A stretch of 64,000 bases of DNA from Rosa chinensis (taxonomy: Eukaryota > Streptophyta > Magnoliopsida > Rosales > Rosaceae). The notes under the pieces were generated by a model. It was not told the origin of the DNA, did not search any database, and saw only the letters and a list, made by a program, of their open reading frames with translations. The stretch covers positions 1-64,000 of the forward strand of contig NC_037094.1 of NCBI RefSeq assembly GCF_002994745.2, read 5' to 3'. Positions 1 to 11,344 of the stretch are shown one piece after another. Numbering within the stretch: the first letter of the stretch is position 1; every line of letters begins with the position of its first letter. The position numbers and the translations under genes were made by a program.

Positions 1-1418
1 CAAATAGGGCAGGCTTGTCTTCATGACCCTGAATCTCAGTCCATCATCTCACAATTGCAACAAAGCCTTCCCAGCAAAAAAGGTCTTACTTGGCACAACA
101 ACCGGCTTTTGTATAAAGGCAAGTTCTTTGTTCCTTCCTCCTCTAATTGGCACACTAAGCTACTGTATGAGTTTCACTCCTCCTCTAGGCTGGGCATTCC
201 GGTTATTTACACACTTACTTTACCTTTCTCTCAATTATTCGTGGCCTAGTATGCACAAGGAAATCAAGTCTTTCATTGCAGCCTGTGATCAGTGTCAAAG
301 GCAAACATACGAGACTATCAACCCCCCGGATCACATTTGCATTGGCTCGACATCTCAATGAACTTCGTGGATGGATTCCCTCTCTCTCAAGGCCATAATG
401 TTGTCTTGGTTGTTGTGGATCGCTTATCAAAGTACAGTCATTTTATCCAGTGTCTCACCCATACACTACCACTCAAATTCCCAATGTATTCATGAAAGAA
501 GTGTTTCGGCTTCATGGCATTCCCAAATCCATTGTGAGTGACCGAGATCCTATCTTCATTAGCCATTTTTGGGAGGCATTTTTCAAATTGCATAGCATTA
601 TTTTGTGCAAAAACTTTGCCTATCATCCTCAAACGGATGGACAGACCGAAGTGGTGAACTGCTCTCTCGAGCACTATCTTAGATGCTTTGCCACCGTTCA
701 GCCTAACTCTTGGAATCAATTGTTGCATTGGGCTGAGTGGTGGTACAACTCCCCCTACCACTCAACCATCAAAATGACACCCTTTCAGACAATTTATGGC
801 ACACCTCCACCTTCTGTATCCGCATATGTACCAGGCTCTACATCGGTAAATGTTGTAGACTATGCTCTCAAGAATCGTGATGAGCTGCTTCAATTGCTCA
901 AGTTACACGTCTCAGGCTCAGAATTGTATGAAGCAGCATTCTGATCGCAACCGCACTGAAAGGGAGTTTAGTGTGGGAGATTGGGTTTTTCTAAAGCTGC
1001 ATCCTTATAGGCAGCGCTCCCTAATCAAGCATCCTTCTCACAAACTCGCACCTTGCTACTATGGCCCCTTCGAAATTCAAGCTCTAGTTGGTAAGGTTGC
1101 TTATCGCTTGCTCCTCCCTGCTGCTTGTCATCTTCACCCTGTTTTTCATGTGTCACTCCTCAAGAAGAGGATTGGTAATGTCACCCCTCTCACAACCACG
1201 CTGCCTGAGTTTGACGACAACAGTGAGCTACTTTGGCAGCCTGAGCGAGTTCTGGACATGGCAGTTGTCAAGAAGAAGAGAATGAATGTCACTTAATGGC
1301 TCATTCAATGGCACGGCCTCCTTGCTGCAGATGCAACTTGCGAAGATGCCCGTACCATCAAAGCTCGCTTCCCAGCCTTCAGTGCATGAGGACGGGCCCT
1401 CTCTCAAGGGGGAGGGAC
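1..1418 (+). pseudogene. Ty3/gypsy retrotransposon pol, 3' portion (integrase, decayed)
   Basis: This is the C-terminal part of a Ty3/gypsy polyprotein; the 5' part lies outside the window. Across shifting frames the sequence shows an integrase zinc-binding remnant (ending CDQCQR near 290), an integrase core with RLSKYSHF near 430, SDRDPIF near 545 and YHPQTDGQTE near 630, and a C-terminal region with HPVFHVSLLK near 1135. The last motif is typical of gypsy integrase tails, next to where chromodomains occur. Frame changes near 290-360 and 870-945 and the small overlapping frames show it is broken and non-coding now. It is followed by a polypurine tract and a probable 3' LTR. Identification as gypsy integrase is secure; the exact lineage (chromovirus such as Reina or CRM) is not determined. 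Confidence 0.9.
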
Positions 1419-1663
1419 TTGATAAGACCAATCCCAATCCCTTCCAGGCCTTCACCTTATGTAGCCCGATAGTATGTATTATTGAGTAGCCCAAATGAAG
1501 GATCCATTAGTTCTTGCTGTGACAGCTGGCATCAACAGTCAATATCATGTCATGGTTTTGTAATCCTTTATATGTTGTTTTGAAACTCTTTTCTGGGCAT
1601 GAATGAAATGAAGTACCTTTAATTTTCTTGTTCTTTCCTTTCTGTTAAGCTGAGTCTATCACA
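1406..1663 (+). mobile_element. Polypurine tract and putative 3' LTR of the gypsy element
   Basis: A polypurine run at 1406-1418 directly follows the integrase remnant and is followed by TG at 1420, the expected start of a 3' LTR. A CA-ended segment (tatcaca) closes near 1663. The 5' LTR is outside the window, so the right border and the target-site duplication cannot be verified. Confidence 0.4.
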
Positions 1664-2324
1664 CATCTTCAAATGAGTTCATCAAGACCTTAGAACACCC
1701 TTTAAATCTTGAAGTGGTATGCCGTATGTATTCATGAATGAAGTCAAAAACTCTGCAAACAGAGAACTAGCTTATGAACACTTCCAACTTGTTCCCGTTA
1801 TAATTTGCAAATTGATAATTCTTCCACTCGTTTTGGTACGCTTATACAGGAGTACTAAATTTACTGGCTGTATAACACATGATTCTTAAACAATTGATCC
1901 AAACTTGAAAGATCCCCTTATTTAGCAAACCCAAAATCCAGTAATTATCCAAAGAAACATCAAAAAAGAAAATGGAGTTGACAAACTCAAAAGGAAATAA
2001 CAAGAAAAAGTATTAACAAGTGGAATGAAAGGAGAATGCGAGAAATAGTAATAGAGATCTTATTGATATCTATTGTTACGGCAGCCATGCACACAAACAA
2101 GCACGGCAAAATGCCTCAAGCACAAGGAAAAATTCCCATTAAATCAGAGTAAATACAATGAAAAAGGCTTCAATTAACAAAAAAGGCCTGCTATCCCTAA
2201 TTCTGTAAAGAAACCAGAGCAGCCACGTTAGTTGATCAGAACCAAACGAGTTTGAAAGGTTCTGGAAAAGAGCAGTCAGTCCTCTCTTTGTTGCTGCTCT
2301 CCCACCCATTTTCCATTAACTCAA
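1664..2324. other. Intergenic; probable 3' UTR of the zinc-finger gene at the right
   Basis: No open reading frame or repeat of note is visible from 1664 to about 2040. The portion next to 2324 should be the 3' untranslated region of the minus-strand CCCH gene, but no clear poly(A) signal was pinned down. Confidence 0.4.
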
Positions 2325-5300
2325 TCAAGAGAACATGACACCAATCTTCTTAGCAAAGTCATCCCCGTCTTCCTCCTCCAGGTATTCCTCTTCAGCATCT
2401 GCATTTTCACCTTCTTCGTAAGTATATTCACCATCCTCTCCTTGCTCATAATCATATTCCCCTTCCCTCTGATCTTCACCCTCAAGCTCGTGGTCCTCAA
2501 GTGTTTCATCATATATCAGACCATCTTCAGTCTCTAGCTCGCCATCATTATGTCCTTCGGAAGACTGGCCAGGAGCCACATCAATTTTTTCATTTTCAGC
2601 TCCAACTGCATCAGTGGTTGCAGACTTTGTCTCTTCTTTGGCCACAGGGGACTGACTGTTATGCATCATTGTAATAGCTCCTGTCTCGGAGCCACTTGGA
2701 TTTCTCACCGGGCCTTCTTTCTCATTGTTGCGTTGTTTATTAACAGAAGATCTTTTCCTGCTCCCAGAAGCTGCAGCTGCTTCAGCTTCTCTCTTCCTCT
2801 TCAGAATCTCGCTAAGAGGCTTTGGCCCTTCAAATGAGAGATCACCTTCAGATAGCTGATTATTATCCATCTTCACATTATTTGGTTTTCCAAGGTAAGA
2901 ATGCTCCCTAATTTCTGCATCTACCCCACCTTTCAGCTCTGAGAGACGTTTTGGATGAGAAAACTCTGTGCTTCTTTCATCCACTATCTCTCTCCTCATA
3001 CGAGGAACCACCCCGAAATTTCTAACCTCATTATCATAGTCCTCTTGAACCCTTCCTTGTATTCTGTCTCGAAGCCTTCCTTGGTGGGACATAATTTGAG
3101 GCCTTCTGGGTGACAATCCCTCGCGACTCCTGTCACGACTCCTTCCTCTGTCAGCTTCCCTCTCTTGGCGCAAGTCACTACTATTGACTGGAGAAGATCC
3201 ACCTGGAAGCTTTATTCTACCACGAAGACGACTGCTGAGGGAGCCCTCATGTGAGGGCAATTGTTGTGAATCCCTACGAGGACGGCTTTTTCGCTCCTCA
3301 ACATGGCCATCGTAGTCATTGCTGATGATGGATCTCAGACCATTTCCCCTCCTATGTTTGGACAAACGATGTCGCAGATCTGAACCATCAATGTGATCTG
3401 GACTATCAGATTTACGATAACCCCTCCTCTCCGAATGAGCAGAGCCCACTAGAAGTCTCTCAGATGAAGCCCTGTGCTGGTCCCAAGCATATCTCCCTTG
3501 CATCTGATCATAAGGGTCATAACCTCGTGGGTCACGAAACCTTTCTCGATCACCATCAGCAATTGAATTGTAATCAGTAGGACAGTCCAAATCATACTCA
3601 TTCACAGAATTCAAGTTCCTTCCGTCATGACCTCTTTTTATACCAAATTGTTCTTCACCATGGTAGTAATCAGAATCTCCAAGTTCATCATCTACAAGAA
3701 CATCAAATCCAGGAGAAGACTCCCTCAAATGCTCATCAACATCCTTGCCATTTTGGAAACCATGATTTTCTGATACATGAGCCCGAAGAAAATGATTGGC
3801 CTGACCTGTAGAGTCTCCATTCATAGCAGGCAAAACACTTCTTGCCTTGTATCTAAGAGCCTCATCGTCAAAGTCTCTAGTTACTAGTACATTCCTCTCA
3901 ATGCCAACTCCATTTCGTGGTGGTGCAGTTTCAACCTTTGGAGCAGGTTTGGATTGAGGAGGCACTCCAACAATCTTTGAGGCACTTACCTGAGGAATCT
4001 TCATCACTTGAGTGCACTTCTGAATGCCACCAAAAATCTTCTTAAGACTTGAAGGTTCTGTACCATGGGTAGCTGCTGGGGCCTGTGGAACTTTACTACT
4101 AGTAATTGGATTTGGTCCATGTGAGAAGGGGCATTTATCAGCTTTTGAACAAAATCCCCTTTGAAAGAAGATACAGGGGACTGCTTGTTTACTTGAGTTG
4201 AAAGTAGCATTGGTTGCAGGTGTTGTCACAGTATGTGATAGAGGCAAAGAAGGTCCAGCTGAACTTGCAGCTGGGCTCCCTAACAAACCATCAAGAGGCT
4301 GGGGAGGAACAATAAAGGATCAATGTCAAATAAAATTGTTTGATTCAGTAACACGCAAGTCTTAAGATGAAACAGATAAAGTTGAAGAGAGATAAGAAAA
4401 ACGACTTACTGGATGCCGAAACGAGCATTTTAAATTTAAGCAATTCCCATTCAACCAGAACCAGCAATCCCTAGGATTGTACAAAGCATGTTCACTGTGG
4501 CGATATTCACATTCACTTCCCTGTCAAACAAATATCAATGAGGTTATAATCCACCTATTAGAGTCAGTAAATTACTTACTGATACGATAAAGTTGTATGC
4601 CTTTCATATATTCTAAAAAACTAACCATTGCAGTGAGTAATTGAAGGTTATAATCCAACAAATTATGGAGAAAAGATTTTATTGTCATTATGTTCTAATT
4701 ATATTTACGAGGCTTTTCATATAAAGTTTATGCCTTAGCAGAAAGACCAATTGTTGAAAAAGAGTTCTACCGTCATTGTATTCTGATATAAATTTTCTTA
4801 GAACAAGGCTTTCCTTAGATGAATCAAAACAAGATAATACAGTTTAGGATCATCCAAATTCAAATACCTTTAACCCATCATTGATTCTAAATATATAGAA
4901 ACTAGAAACCCTTATAAACAAACCATAACCCACATGCTTCTAGCAGAAAACAACTTAATTATTCCTTGTCATATGAAAATAATTATGTTGTAGGGTTTTA
5001 TTTTTTATCAAGATAAAATTGAGATTTCAGATTCACCCAAAGGAACATGCAACACACTAACAAGATCCATGATATCAAGTAGGTCCATAAAATCCAATTA
5101 CGATTCCGTCCATTGAAATCCAAGTTTCAAGGAGATGAATTTGATTTTATTAATCACCAAACGTTTTAAATCTGGAGCCTATCAACCAGCCTAAGATCCC
5201 ACCAGAAAGAAACAAAAAACGGAACCGTAAAACCCTAACATCCAAAAAAAATTAAACCTAGAAAGATAATTCGAGGCCGAACCTTTTTGCAGGAGACGGG

Positions 5301-5450
5301 CGAGGCAAGGAAGTAGACACAATCGGTGTTCCTCTTCAAGGCCTCCTCTTCAGCAGAAGCCTCTGGTTGGGGTTGGGGTTGCTGCTGCTGCTGCTGCAGC
5401 TGTTGGGGTTGTGATTGCGGTTGCGGCTTTGGTTGTGCGCCGACTACCAT
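2325..5450 (-). CDS. CCCH zinc-finger protein with three fingers (spliced, 3 exons)
   Basis: Exons on the minus strand are 5283-5450, 4410-4520 and 2325-4298, joined in phase 0 with GT-AG introns; the product is 750 aa. Finger 1 is C44-x9-C54-x5-C60-x3-H64 and spans the first intron. Finger 2 is C75-x7-C83-x4-C88-x3-H92, and finger 3 is C135-x7-C143-x5-C149-x3-H153. The spacing of the first two fingers resembles the ZC3H11A/plant C3H17-C3H32 type, implying an RNA-binding or nuclear regulatory role by family knowledge. Residues 7-30 are a Gln/Pro tract. The long middle is Arg/Ser/Asp-rich and disordered, with an RS-like stretch. The C-terminus is strongly acidic (EEEDGDD) and ends in FAKKIGVMFS. 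The start was chosen at MVVGAQ because it opens exon 1 in frame with finger 1. The nearest Arabidopsis relative may be AtC3H17, from memory and not verified. Confidence 0.88.
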
Positions 5451-5640
5451 GGCGATTCTGGAGGTGAAACCTTCACGGATCGTATGGGTATCAGATCGAT
5501 TTGGAAAGCGAGAGAGGAGAAGCCGATCTAATCTTAAACAAGAGCCGCCACAGAGAGATTGGCAAGTCAGAGAGAGAGAGAGAGAGATTGCAAGAGAGGA
5601 AGTGGGGTGTATAATATGATGATGAGGATTTAAGCTAAGC
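5451..5640 (-). promoter_or_regulatory. 5' UTR/promoter-proximal region of the CCCH gene
   Basis: The region just upstream of the start codon (minus strand) carries a CT-rich tract (seen as GA repeats at about 5571-5587 on the plus strand), common in plant 5' leaders. A transcription start was not defined. Confidence 0.35.
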
Positions 5641-5654
5641 CTTATTTTTATCTA

Positions 5655-5690
5655 TATATATATATATATATTTTTATATTTATATTTATA
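5655..5690. repeat. (TA)n microsatellite, left flank of a foldback element
   Basis: A run of alternating TA that abuts the left arm of the inverted-repeat element at about 5706. Confidence 0.85.
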
Positions 5691-5705
5691 TCAGGGCCTT
5701 CTCGT

Positions 5706-6084
5706 GAGGGTTTTTTTTTTTTTTTTTGTCTTTTCTAGGAATAGTGCATTAGACCAACTTTTCAATCATATTTTAGCATCTTAACTGTTCGGTTTTTAGA
5801 TCCTAATGTGTAGATCATTTTTGTAAATTTTCAGCCAAATTGATTATTGTTAAGGCATTCAAAAAGGCAACTTAAGATTATAAGTATGAACGGTTCAAGT
5901 TTGACAGATTTAATTCGTTCATTGATTTATTCTAGTTTGATATCTTAACAATCACCGATTTGGCTGAAAATTTGTAGAAATGATCTACATATTAGGACCT
6001 AAAAACTGAACGGTTAAGATGCCGAAAGGTGATCGAAAAGTTTGTCTAATGTCTTATCCCTATAAAAGACCAAAAAAGGGATCC
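5706..6084. mobile_element. Foldback MITE with long arms, flanked by (TA)n
   Basis: The left half (about 5706-5870) and right half (about 5930-6084) are reverse complements over roughly 150 bp. Examples are 'cattagacc' at 5747 against 'gtctaatg' at 6044, and 'ttttcagccaaatt' at 5829 against 'gatttggctgaaaa' near 5960. There is no coding capacity. Both ends lie against TA microsatellites, as described for Micron-type MITEs. Superfamily assignment is inference. Confidence 0.8.

Positions 6085-6086
<2 letters not shown>

Positions 6087-6133
<47 letters not shown>
6087..6133. repeat. (TA)n microsatellite between two MITEs
   Basis: About 23 TA units separating two foldback elements. Confidence 0.95.
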
Positions 6134-6136
<3 letters not shown>

Positions 6137-6292
6137 CTTATCCAAAGCGAGGCCTCGCTCTGAAATTAAAGTGCGAGGTTAAATTAAAGTACTTAAAAAC
6201 TAAACAGTCGAGATGTGGATATGCGACCGAAAAGTGACCCTAAACTCCAACCTCGCACTTTAATTTCAGAGCGAGACCTTGCTCTGGATAGG

Positions 6293-6293
<1 letters not shown>
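6134..6293. mobile_element. Short foldback MITE flanked on both sides by (TA)n
   Basis: Arms of about 48 bp are near-perfect reverse complements: 'gaaattaaagtgcgaggtt' at about 6163-6181 pairs with 'aacctcgcactttaatttc' at 6249-6267. The internal 'ctaaacagtcgagatg' resembles the inner part of the element at 5706-6084 (ctgaacggttaagatg), so the two are probably related. No coding potential. Confidence 0.85.
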
Positions 6294-6296
<3 letters not shown>

Positions 6297-6332
<36 letters not shown>

Positions 6333-6393
6333 TTAGAGTTATTTTGTCAAAATTTTCAATTTTGGCTAACTAAACATATTCTCTTAATAATAG

Positions 6394-6429
<36 letters not shown>

Positions 6430-6430
6430 T
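6297..6430. repeat. (TA)n and (TATG)n microsatellites
   Basis: TA units at 6297-6327, then unique A+T-rich DNA, then TATG units at about 6394-6430 followed by short GT and TA runs. Confidence 0.9.
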
Positions 6431-7055
6431 AATTGTGTGTGTGTATATATATAATAAGATGATGGTAATGAATTAATAAAAAATAAAAAAGAGATAAAAT
6501 TTACGTTTGAAAATTTAATTTTTGTATTTTTCTTAAGCTCTCAAAATATTTTATAATTTCTGTCTTTGAATTTATTTTTATTTTTTAAAATTTAAAAAGT
6601 CATAACAATTTCTCTCCTGATATTGGGTAAGTTTCCCCTTTCTTCATGGGAGGAATTGCAATTTTTTGGAATATGATATGATCAATTGACTATTTTATCC
6701 TCACACAAAAATAATTTATTTATTAATATCTATATTATGTGAGGACATATATAATAGTTCAAAAAAATTAACTATTTTCTGAAGAATTGGCTTAATTATA
6801 TAAGATATGGTAGAATCATAACTATAGAATACGACCCTAATCGAAATGCATACATTTGTCTCATACACTATGGGGATGGTGAGAAAGATATATTTTACAT
6901 CCCAGAGGGGCATGGAGGGGGCAATGTACGAGAAATCAAATCATACATAAATGATAGAAGCCTTGAACGTTAGGAAAATCCACTACCTATCATTTTTGTG
7001 AGGAGGACCGGAACACCGAATCATCTCTTCTAAGATTTTTATTTAATTGAAAAAA
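6431..7055. other. A+T-rich intergenic DNA, nothing recognised
   Basis: No open frame with family resemblance, no obvious inverted repeat and no structural RNA signature was found. Confidence 0.5.
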
Positions 7056-8586
7056 TGGCTAAATATTGTTTAGTACCGGTCCAATAGGACCCTCCAACTT
7101 AATTCCGTTAATTTCAGACGTTAAGTGCTGACATGGCATTTCCAACTCATCAAAAGTGGAGCTCATATGGAAGTGAAATTTTCAAAATGACCCTGGCCAA
7201 TCAAATATAGAAAAATCCAAATAAATTTCAAACTTCGTGGTTGGGGAGACTCCAACCCCTCCCCCTCACATCTACAAATGAAAGCACCAACCACCATACC
7301 AATTGCTTGGTATTGGTACATTGCAAACAAAAAGAACATATATCTGCATAATAGTTTTTTTTTTTTTTTTTTAAACACACTGTCATCGTCCTTCTCCACC
7401 TACCTCTCTCGTCCTCTCCTCTTCTTCTTCCTCTTCCGCCATGAAAAAGGGGCAAAAGTTTGATACTTTAATTCCCAGAAGATTGGTAACTCTGTGTTAC
7501 AGTGGTACACGTCGCAGAGGATGAGAGCTTTCTCAAGGCAAACCGTACCCAGCGAAGCCATCGCCAGACTCACCGGCAAGCTCCGAGTCCTCAACAGCGA
7601 CGATGCCTCTGGTGACTGGTGGCCTATAACACCGTTCTCGATCGTTATATAGCATAGTGGGTGCATCTTCTTCACTTGCATTTTTCGAAATGCAACCAAT
7701 TCAAACCGGAGCAACGATTGGACTGATAAAGTTTTTTAGTTTCCCATTCTGGGTTTGGTTGAGCTGAAGAAGAAGAAGAGAAGGAGTAACTGCAACAGAA
7801 GAAGGAGGAGCAGATAATAAATGCTAATGTCAAGCATCAATCGCAATCGAAAAATAAATGAAATGAAAATGAGAATGCAGCTGGCGTGCACAAATCACCC
7901 ATCACCAAAATCTAGGCTCTCTGAAACTGGGAGTGAAAGAGAAGCTGTAGACGAATTACCTGTGAGGAGCTCTGAAACTGAGACAGGAGAAAGAGAGAGA
8001 GAGGGGGAGGGAGTTGGGTTTGAGAGAAAGTAGAGGAAGATTATTATAATGAGGAGCAAAGGAGGAGCTTCTTTTTCTTGGGGTTAAATTTCAATTCTTG
8101 TTTTTTGCTTCAATTCTTGTTAAAAACGTTTTTCATTGTGGAAGAGGAAGAAGAAGAGAAGAGGAAGAGAGAGGTGGGTGGAGAATGACGATGACAATTT
8201 TTTATTTTTATTTAAAAAAAAAATTATTATGCAGATATATGTTCTTTTTGTTTGCAATATACCAATACCAAGCAATTGGTTTGGTGGTTGGTGCTTTCAT
8301 TTGCATATATGTGGGGGAATGGTTCGAGTTTCCTGAACCATGAAGTCGGTAATTTATTTTGGATTTTTCCATATTTGATTGGTCAGGGTCAGTTTGGGAA
8401 TTTCACTTCCGTGTGACCCCACTTTTGATGAGTTAGCACTTAACGTCTGAAATTGACATAATTGAGTTGGAGGGGCCTATTGGACAAGAAGATGATACTG
8501 TAGGGGTGTTTTTGATGAAATTGAAAGTCGAGAGACTAAATCAATGTTTAGCCCATGCCATAGGGTACTAAATAGTATTTAGCCCA
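7056..8586. mobile_element. Long-TIR element (Mutator-like or similar), non-autonomous
   Basis: Arms of about 380-470 bp are inverted copies. The left starts 'tggctaaatattgtttag' at 7056 and the right ends 'ctaaatagtatttagccca' at 8586. They share 'cagacgttaagtgct', 'ccaattgcttggtattgg' and 'agaacatatatctgcataat'. The right arm has about 90 bp near its end that the left arm lacks. The centre (about 7440-8130) is unrelated to the arms, G+C-richer and gene-like, but has no transposase. Very long TIRs with a host-like centre suggest a Pack-MULE. A clean 9-bp target-site duplication was not identified. Confidence 0.75.
7500..7660 (+). pseudogene. Gene-like fragment inside the long-TIR element
   Basis: The plus-strand frame reads MRAFSRQTVPSEAIARL followed by TGKLRVLNSDDAS. 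It is G+C-richer than the arms. A similar peptide, AGKLRILDSDDAS, lies inside another TIR element at about 58190-58230, so both probably took the piece from one host gene family. The donor was not recognised. There is no full-length frame or start context, so it is a fragment. Confidence 0.45.
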
Positions 8587-8639
8587 AAAAAATTCAAAAA
8601 TTACTTTCTAACTAGTGATTGGTATAGACATGTAATAGT

Positions 8640-9660
8640 GGATTCATAATTTTGTTCGCAAAAGTAAAACTAAGACTAAGAAGCATATTATTAATTTGTC
8701 ACGAGAGAAACACAATGTTGCAGTCAAATCCTATTCTGGGGTTTCTGTCGTGCTTCTTAACATTTTTCAACAATGGTGGACGAAGTCTCTGCAAGGCTAG
8801 CTACTTCCCTAACTATCTCAGAGAAAGGGAGGATGTCATTTGGTGCGATGGAAATTGGAGTTAGAAACCCTAACCTTAATACGAGTTCTAGGGTTCTATG
8901 TGGTCTTGTGGTGGCTGCATTTGACGCTAGGCCTAGTAACAGTGGGTAGAGGGCAACGCAGTTGAGTGGGCTGGTGGCTAGGGTTTCTACTCCAAACTTA
9001 TTCACGGCGGCATCAAAGTCTCTTAGTTTCACGATTCCAGCTGTATCAGTAGAGCCTTTGGCCAAGTAGTTGGACTGGTTCAGGCCCTACCCAGTGGAGG
9101 TGGCTCGAATTACATGAGTCAAGAGGACTGCTTCCATGGCAGTAGTGCCTTACTATAAGCAGACCACATGTATTGATACTACTGTGACTATTCTAGTGGA
9201 GCTAGACCGGCCAAGAAAGCTAGGGTTAGTCGACCTCTGGGCAGCAAGAATAAGCCCCAGAGCCATCGAAGCCTGCATTTTTGTTCTGCAACTTCTCTAC
9301 AGCGAGGATCTCGTATCCATTATAAACACATTGGCGACAACGATCGAGCTCCTTCCAGTGGCCATGAAGTGGACGAAGGAGGAAGAGAATTGCGTCCTCA
9401 CTTTGGTCCCTCTTTTGAGCAAAGAGGAATTCCAGCAAGGAAATGGATGAGAATTGGAGGTGATCTTGATTTATGGGTTTGGAATTAGATTGTGATATGA
9501 TTTTTCGGTGTGGATTTAGGGTGGAATTAATGAAAATTTGGTGGTGGAGAAGTGAAAGAAAGAAAATGGGAGAGTGAGCAACTATGTTGGTCGAATGGAG
9601 AGAGAGGTTGAAGGAAAAGTTCATTAGGAAGGGGAAATGTCAATTTTGTCTTTCTTAAGA
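8640..9660. other. Unassigned coding-like segment
   Basis: Moderately long frames occur on both strands (minus 8757-9065; plus 9136-9450) and base composition is gene-like, but neither product matched a family I can name. The segment ends in A+T-rich sequence resembling the repeat ends seen nearby ('ccaaactgatgtttgcccc' at about 9803). It may be the interior of another damaged TIR element whose left arm is lost. Confidence 0.35.
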
Positions 9661-10659
9661 ATTCAAAGTCTCAAAAATGGGTTCTCATGTTAGTGCCAAG
9701 TTAGCTTGTGACGTCACAATTGGAGAGAATTATGAGATTTGGATGCGGGTGATGAATATTGGAAGTACAAGGATGATTATGATTAAAAAAAAAAACCAGA
9801 GACCAAACTGATGTTTGCCCCAAAGTTGAAGGAGATAAATTGAATTCAGTGAATAATTGAGACTATAATTTGAATTGTTTGGTTTTTAGCCTTAATATTG
9901 TTTGGTTCTTTGGTTCTAAGAGATTAATCTTAGGGTGATATTGTGTTAGCGTCTTTCTGGTTCCTATGCAGTGATTAATTCTGAGATAGCCCATATAGAG
10001 TGGATCACTATTGTATAATGTTACCTACATTAATTTGCTATTATATTGAAGGGATGTCCTTTCATAAAAAAAATTATAAAAAAAAAAAAATACTAAGAAG
10101 CACATTCTTGCATAACCTTTTAATTTAAAGCTTATGTAGTACAAACTCTTTGAAGCATTTGTACTCCTCAAAACCATATGATGTGATTGTTGTTGAATGC
10201 ATATGTTAGGTGTCTCTCTCAAAACCCTAGAGCCACTTCCTTCCTTTCGTGATATTGTATGTGGACTTCTCTCCGATCTAGGTGGGCGACTGCTCTTATT
10301 TGTTAGCCCCAGTATTTTTTTTTCTTTTGCTTTGCCTCATCAATTGGTGGGTAGTTATCGATGCCTGAGCTTGAGGTTTTTTTTTTGGATAAGAAAATAA
10401 ATTTATTAGATATAGAAGCCTCTTGGACAACAAGAATTTATATTGTCAAATAAAATAGCTCTAGAAGCCTCTATAGGAATTGAATATGTACACATGCGAC
10501 CATCCACAAGTTTGTGAGCAATATTTGCAAGTACATCCCTGCAAAGTTCTCCTCTCTTAAAATATGTTTAAAATCAATTGACTCGAACGAGCTTGCTTAG
10601 TGCTGGATGATTATTTCATTATCTCCAAGGTGGGCAGGTTATGTCATTGCCGCAATGAA
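9661..10659. other. Intergenic repeat-derived DNA, no gene recognised
   Basis: Contains an A-tract at about 10080-10090 and T-tracts near 10315 and 10376. From about 10480 rightwards it probably belongs to the same LINE-derived sequence as the RNase H fragment that follows. Confidence 0.4.
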
Positions 10660-10845
10660 TGACTAGTTTAGAGTCTCCTTCTACATAAATTCGTCGATAG
10701 ACATTGTGATGTGCAGTAAAGAAAAAGATGTCACTCTAATTCTTTTAGAGGCAGCAGCTAAAGGATTTCCATTGCAGTCTCGAATCACAAAACCCCTTGT
10801 CACATAATTGCTAAATACTGAACCATTAAAGTTGATCTTGTAAGT
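10660..10845 (-). pseudogene. RNase H-like (RVT_3) fragment of a non-LTR retrotransposon, minus strand
   Basis: The minus strand reads TYKINFNGSVFSNYV then GFVIRDCNGNPLAAASKRIR, the N-terminal half of the RNase H-like domain that closes plant LINE ORF2 proteins. It is interrupted at 10846 by another LINE insertion and resumes past 11200, where no clear further coding sequence was followed. It is non-functional. Confidence 0.7.
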
Positions 10846-11200
10846 CGTGTTTTGGATGACTATAAAGACTATCTTTCTGCCTTTCAATCATTTAGAATAA
10901 GGCATATCTACCATAAAGCAAATGGTGTTGCACATAGGATTGCACACCTTGCTAGTGTTGCTAGACTTGATGATGTATGGTTAGCGGAGACTCCTGCTAT
11001 TATTCAGAATGTACTCTGCGAGGATTATTGTAATGTTGCTAATGTAGCGCGGGGTTCAGGTGTTATGTCCCCCCCCCCCCCCCCCGGTTGCAAAATACTA
11101 CTAGTAATATAATAAATGGAACCTGGTGTGGGGCTAAGTCTCCCAGTTAAGCTGGGTTCCAAACCCTTTTCAAAAAAAAAAAAAAATTGATCTTGTAAGT
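10832..11200 (+). mobile_element. 5'-truncated LINE insertion with poly(A) and 14-bp TSD
   Basis: The insertion occupies 10846-11186. It encodes only the last part of an RNase H-like domain (FRIRHIYHKANGVAHR) and a short 3' tail with a C-tract, and ends in a poly(A) at about 11172-11186. A perfect 14-bp direct repeat, ttgatcttgtaagt, flanks it at 10832-10845 and 11187-11200. Poly(A) tail, 5' truncation and TSD are the hallmarks of target-primed reverse transcription. Confidence 0.9.
11069..11085. repeat. Poly(C) tract of 17
   Basis: An uninterrupted C run inside the LINE 3' tail; the opposite strand is poly(G). Confidence 0.95.
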
Positions 11201-11344
11201 ATTTATAAGGGGAGGTTGCCACACGATGAGGAAGAGAAGCTCCCTGGTTTTCTGCATTTATTTCCTGACGTGTATTACACAAAGGTGTGCCAACTATTTG
11301 GTCCACAGTACTTTGATCAAAGTAGCAAAGTAGCTTTCTTTTAG

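Noticed and set aside
2550..2837. Plus-strand frame opposite the zinc-finger gene
   Set aside because: Shadow of the antisense coding exon.
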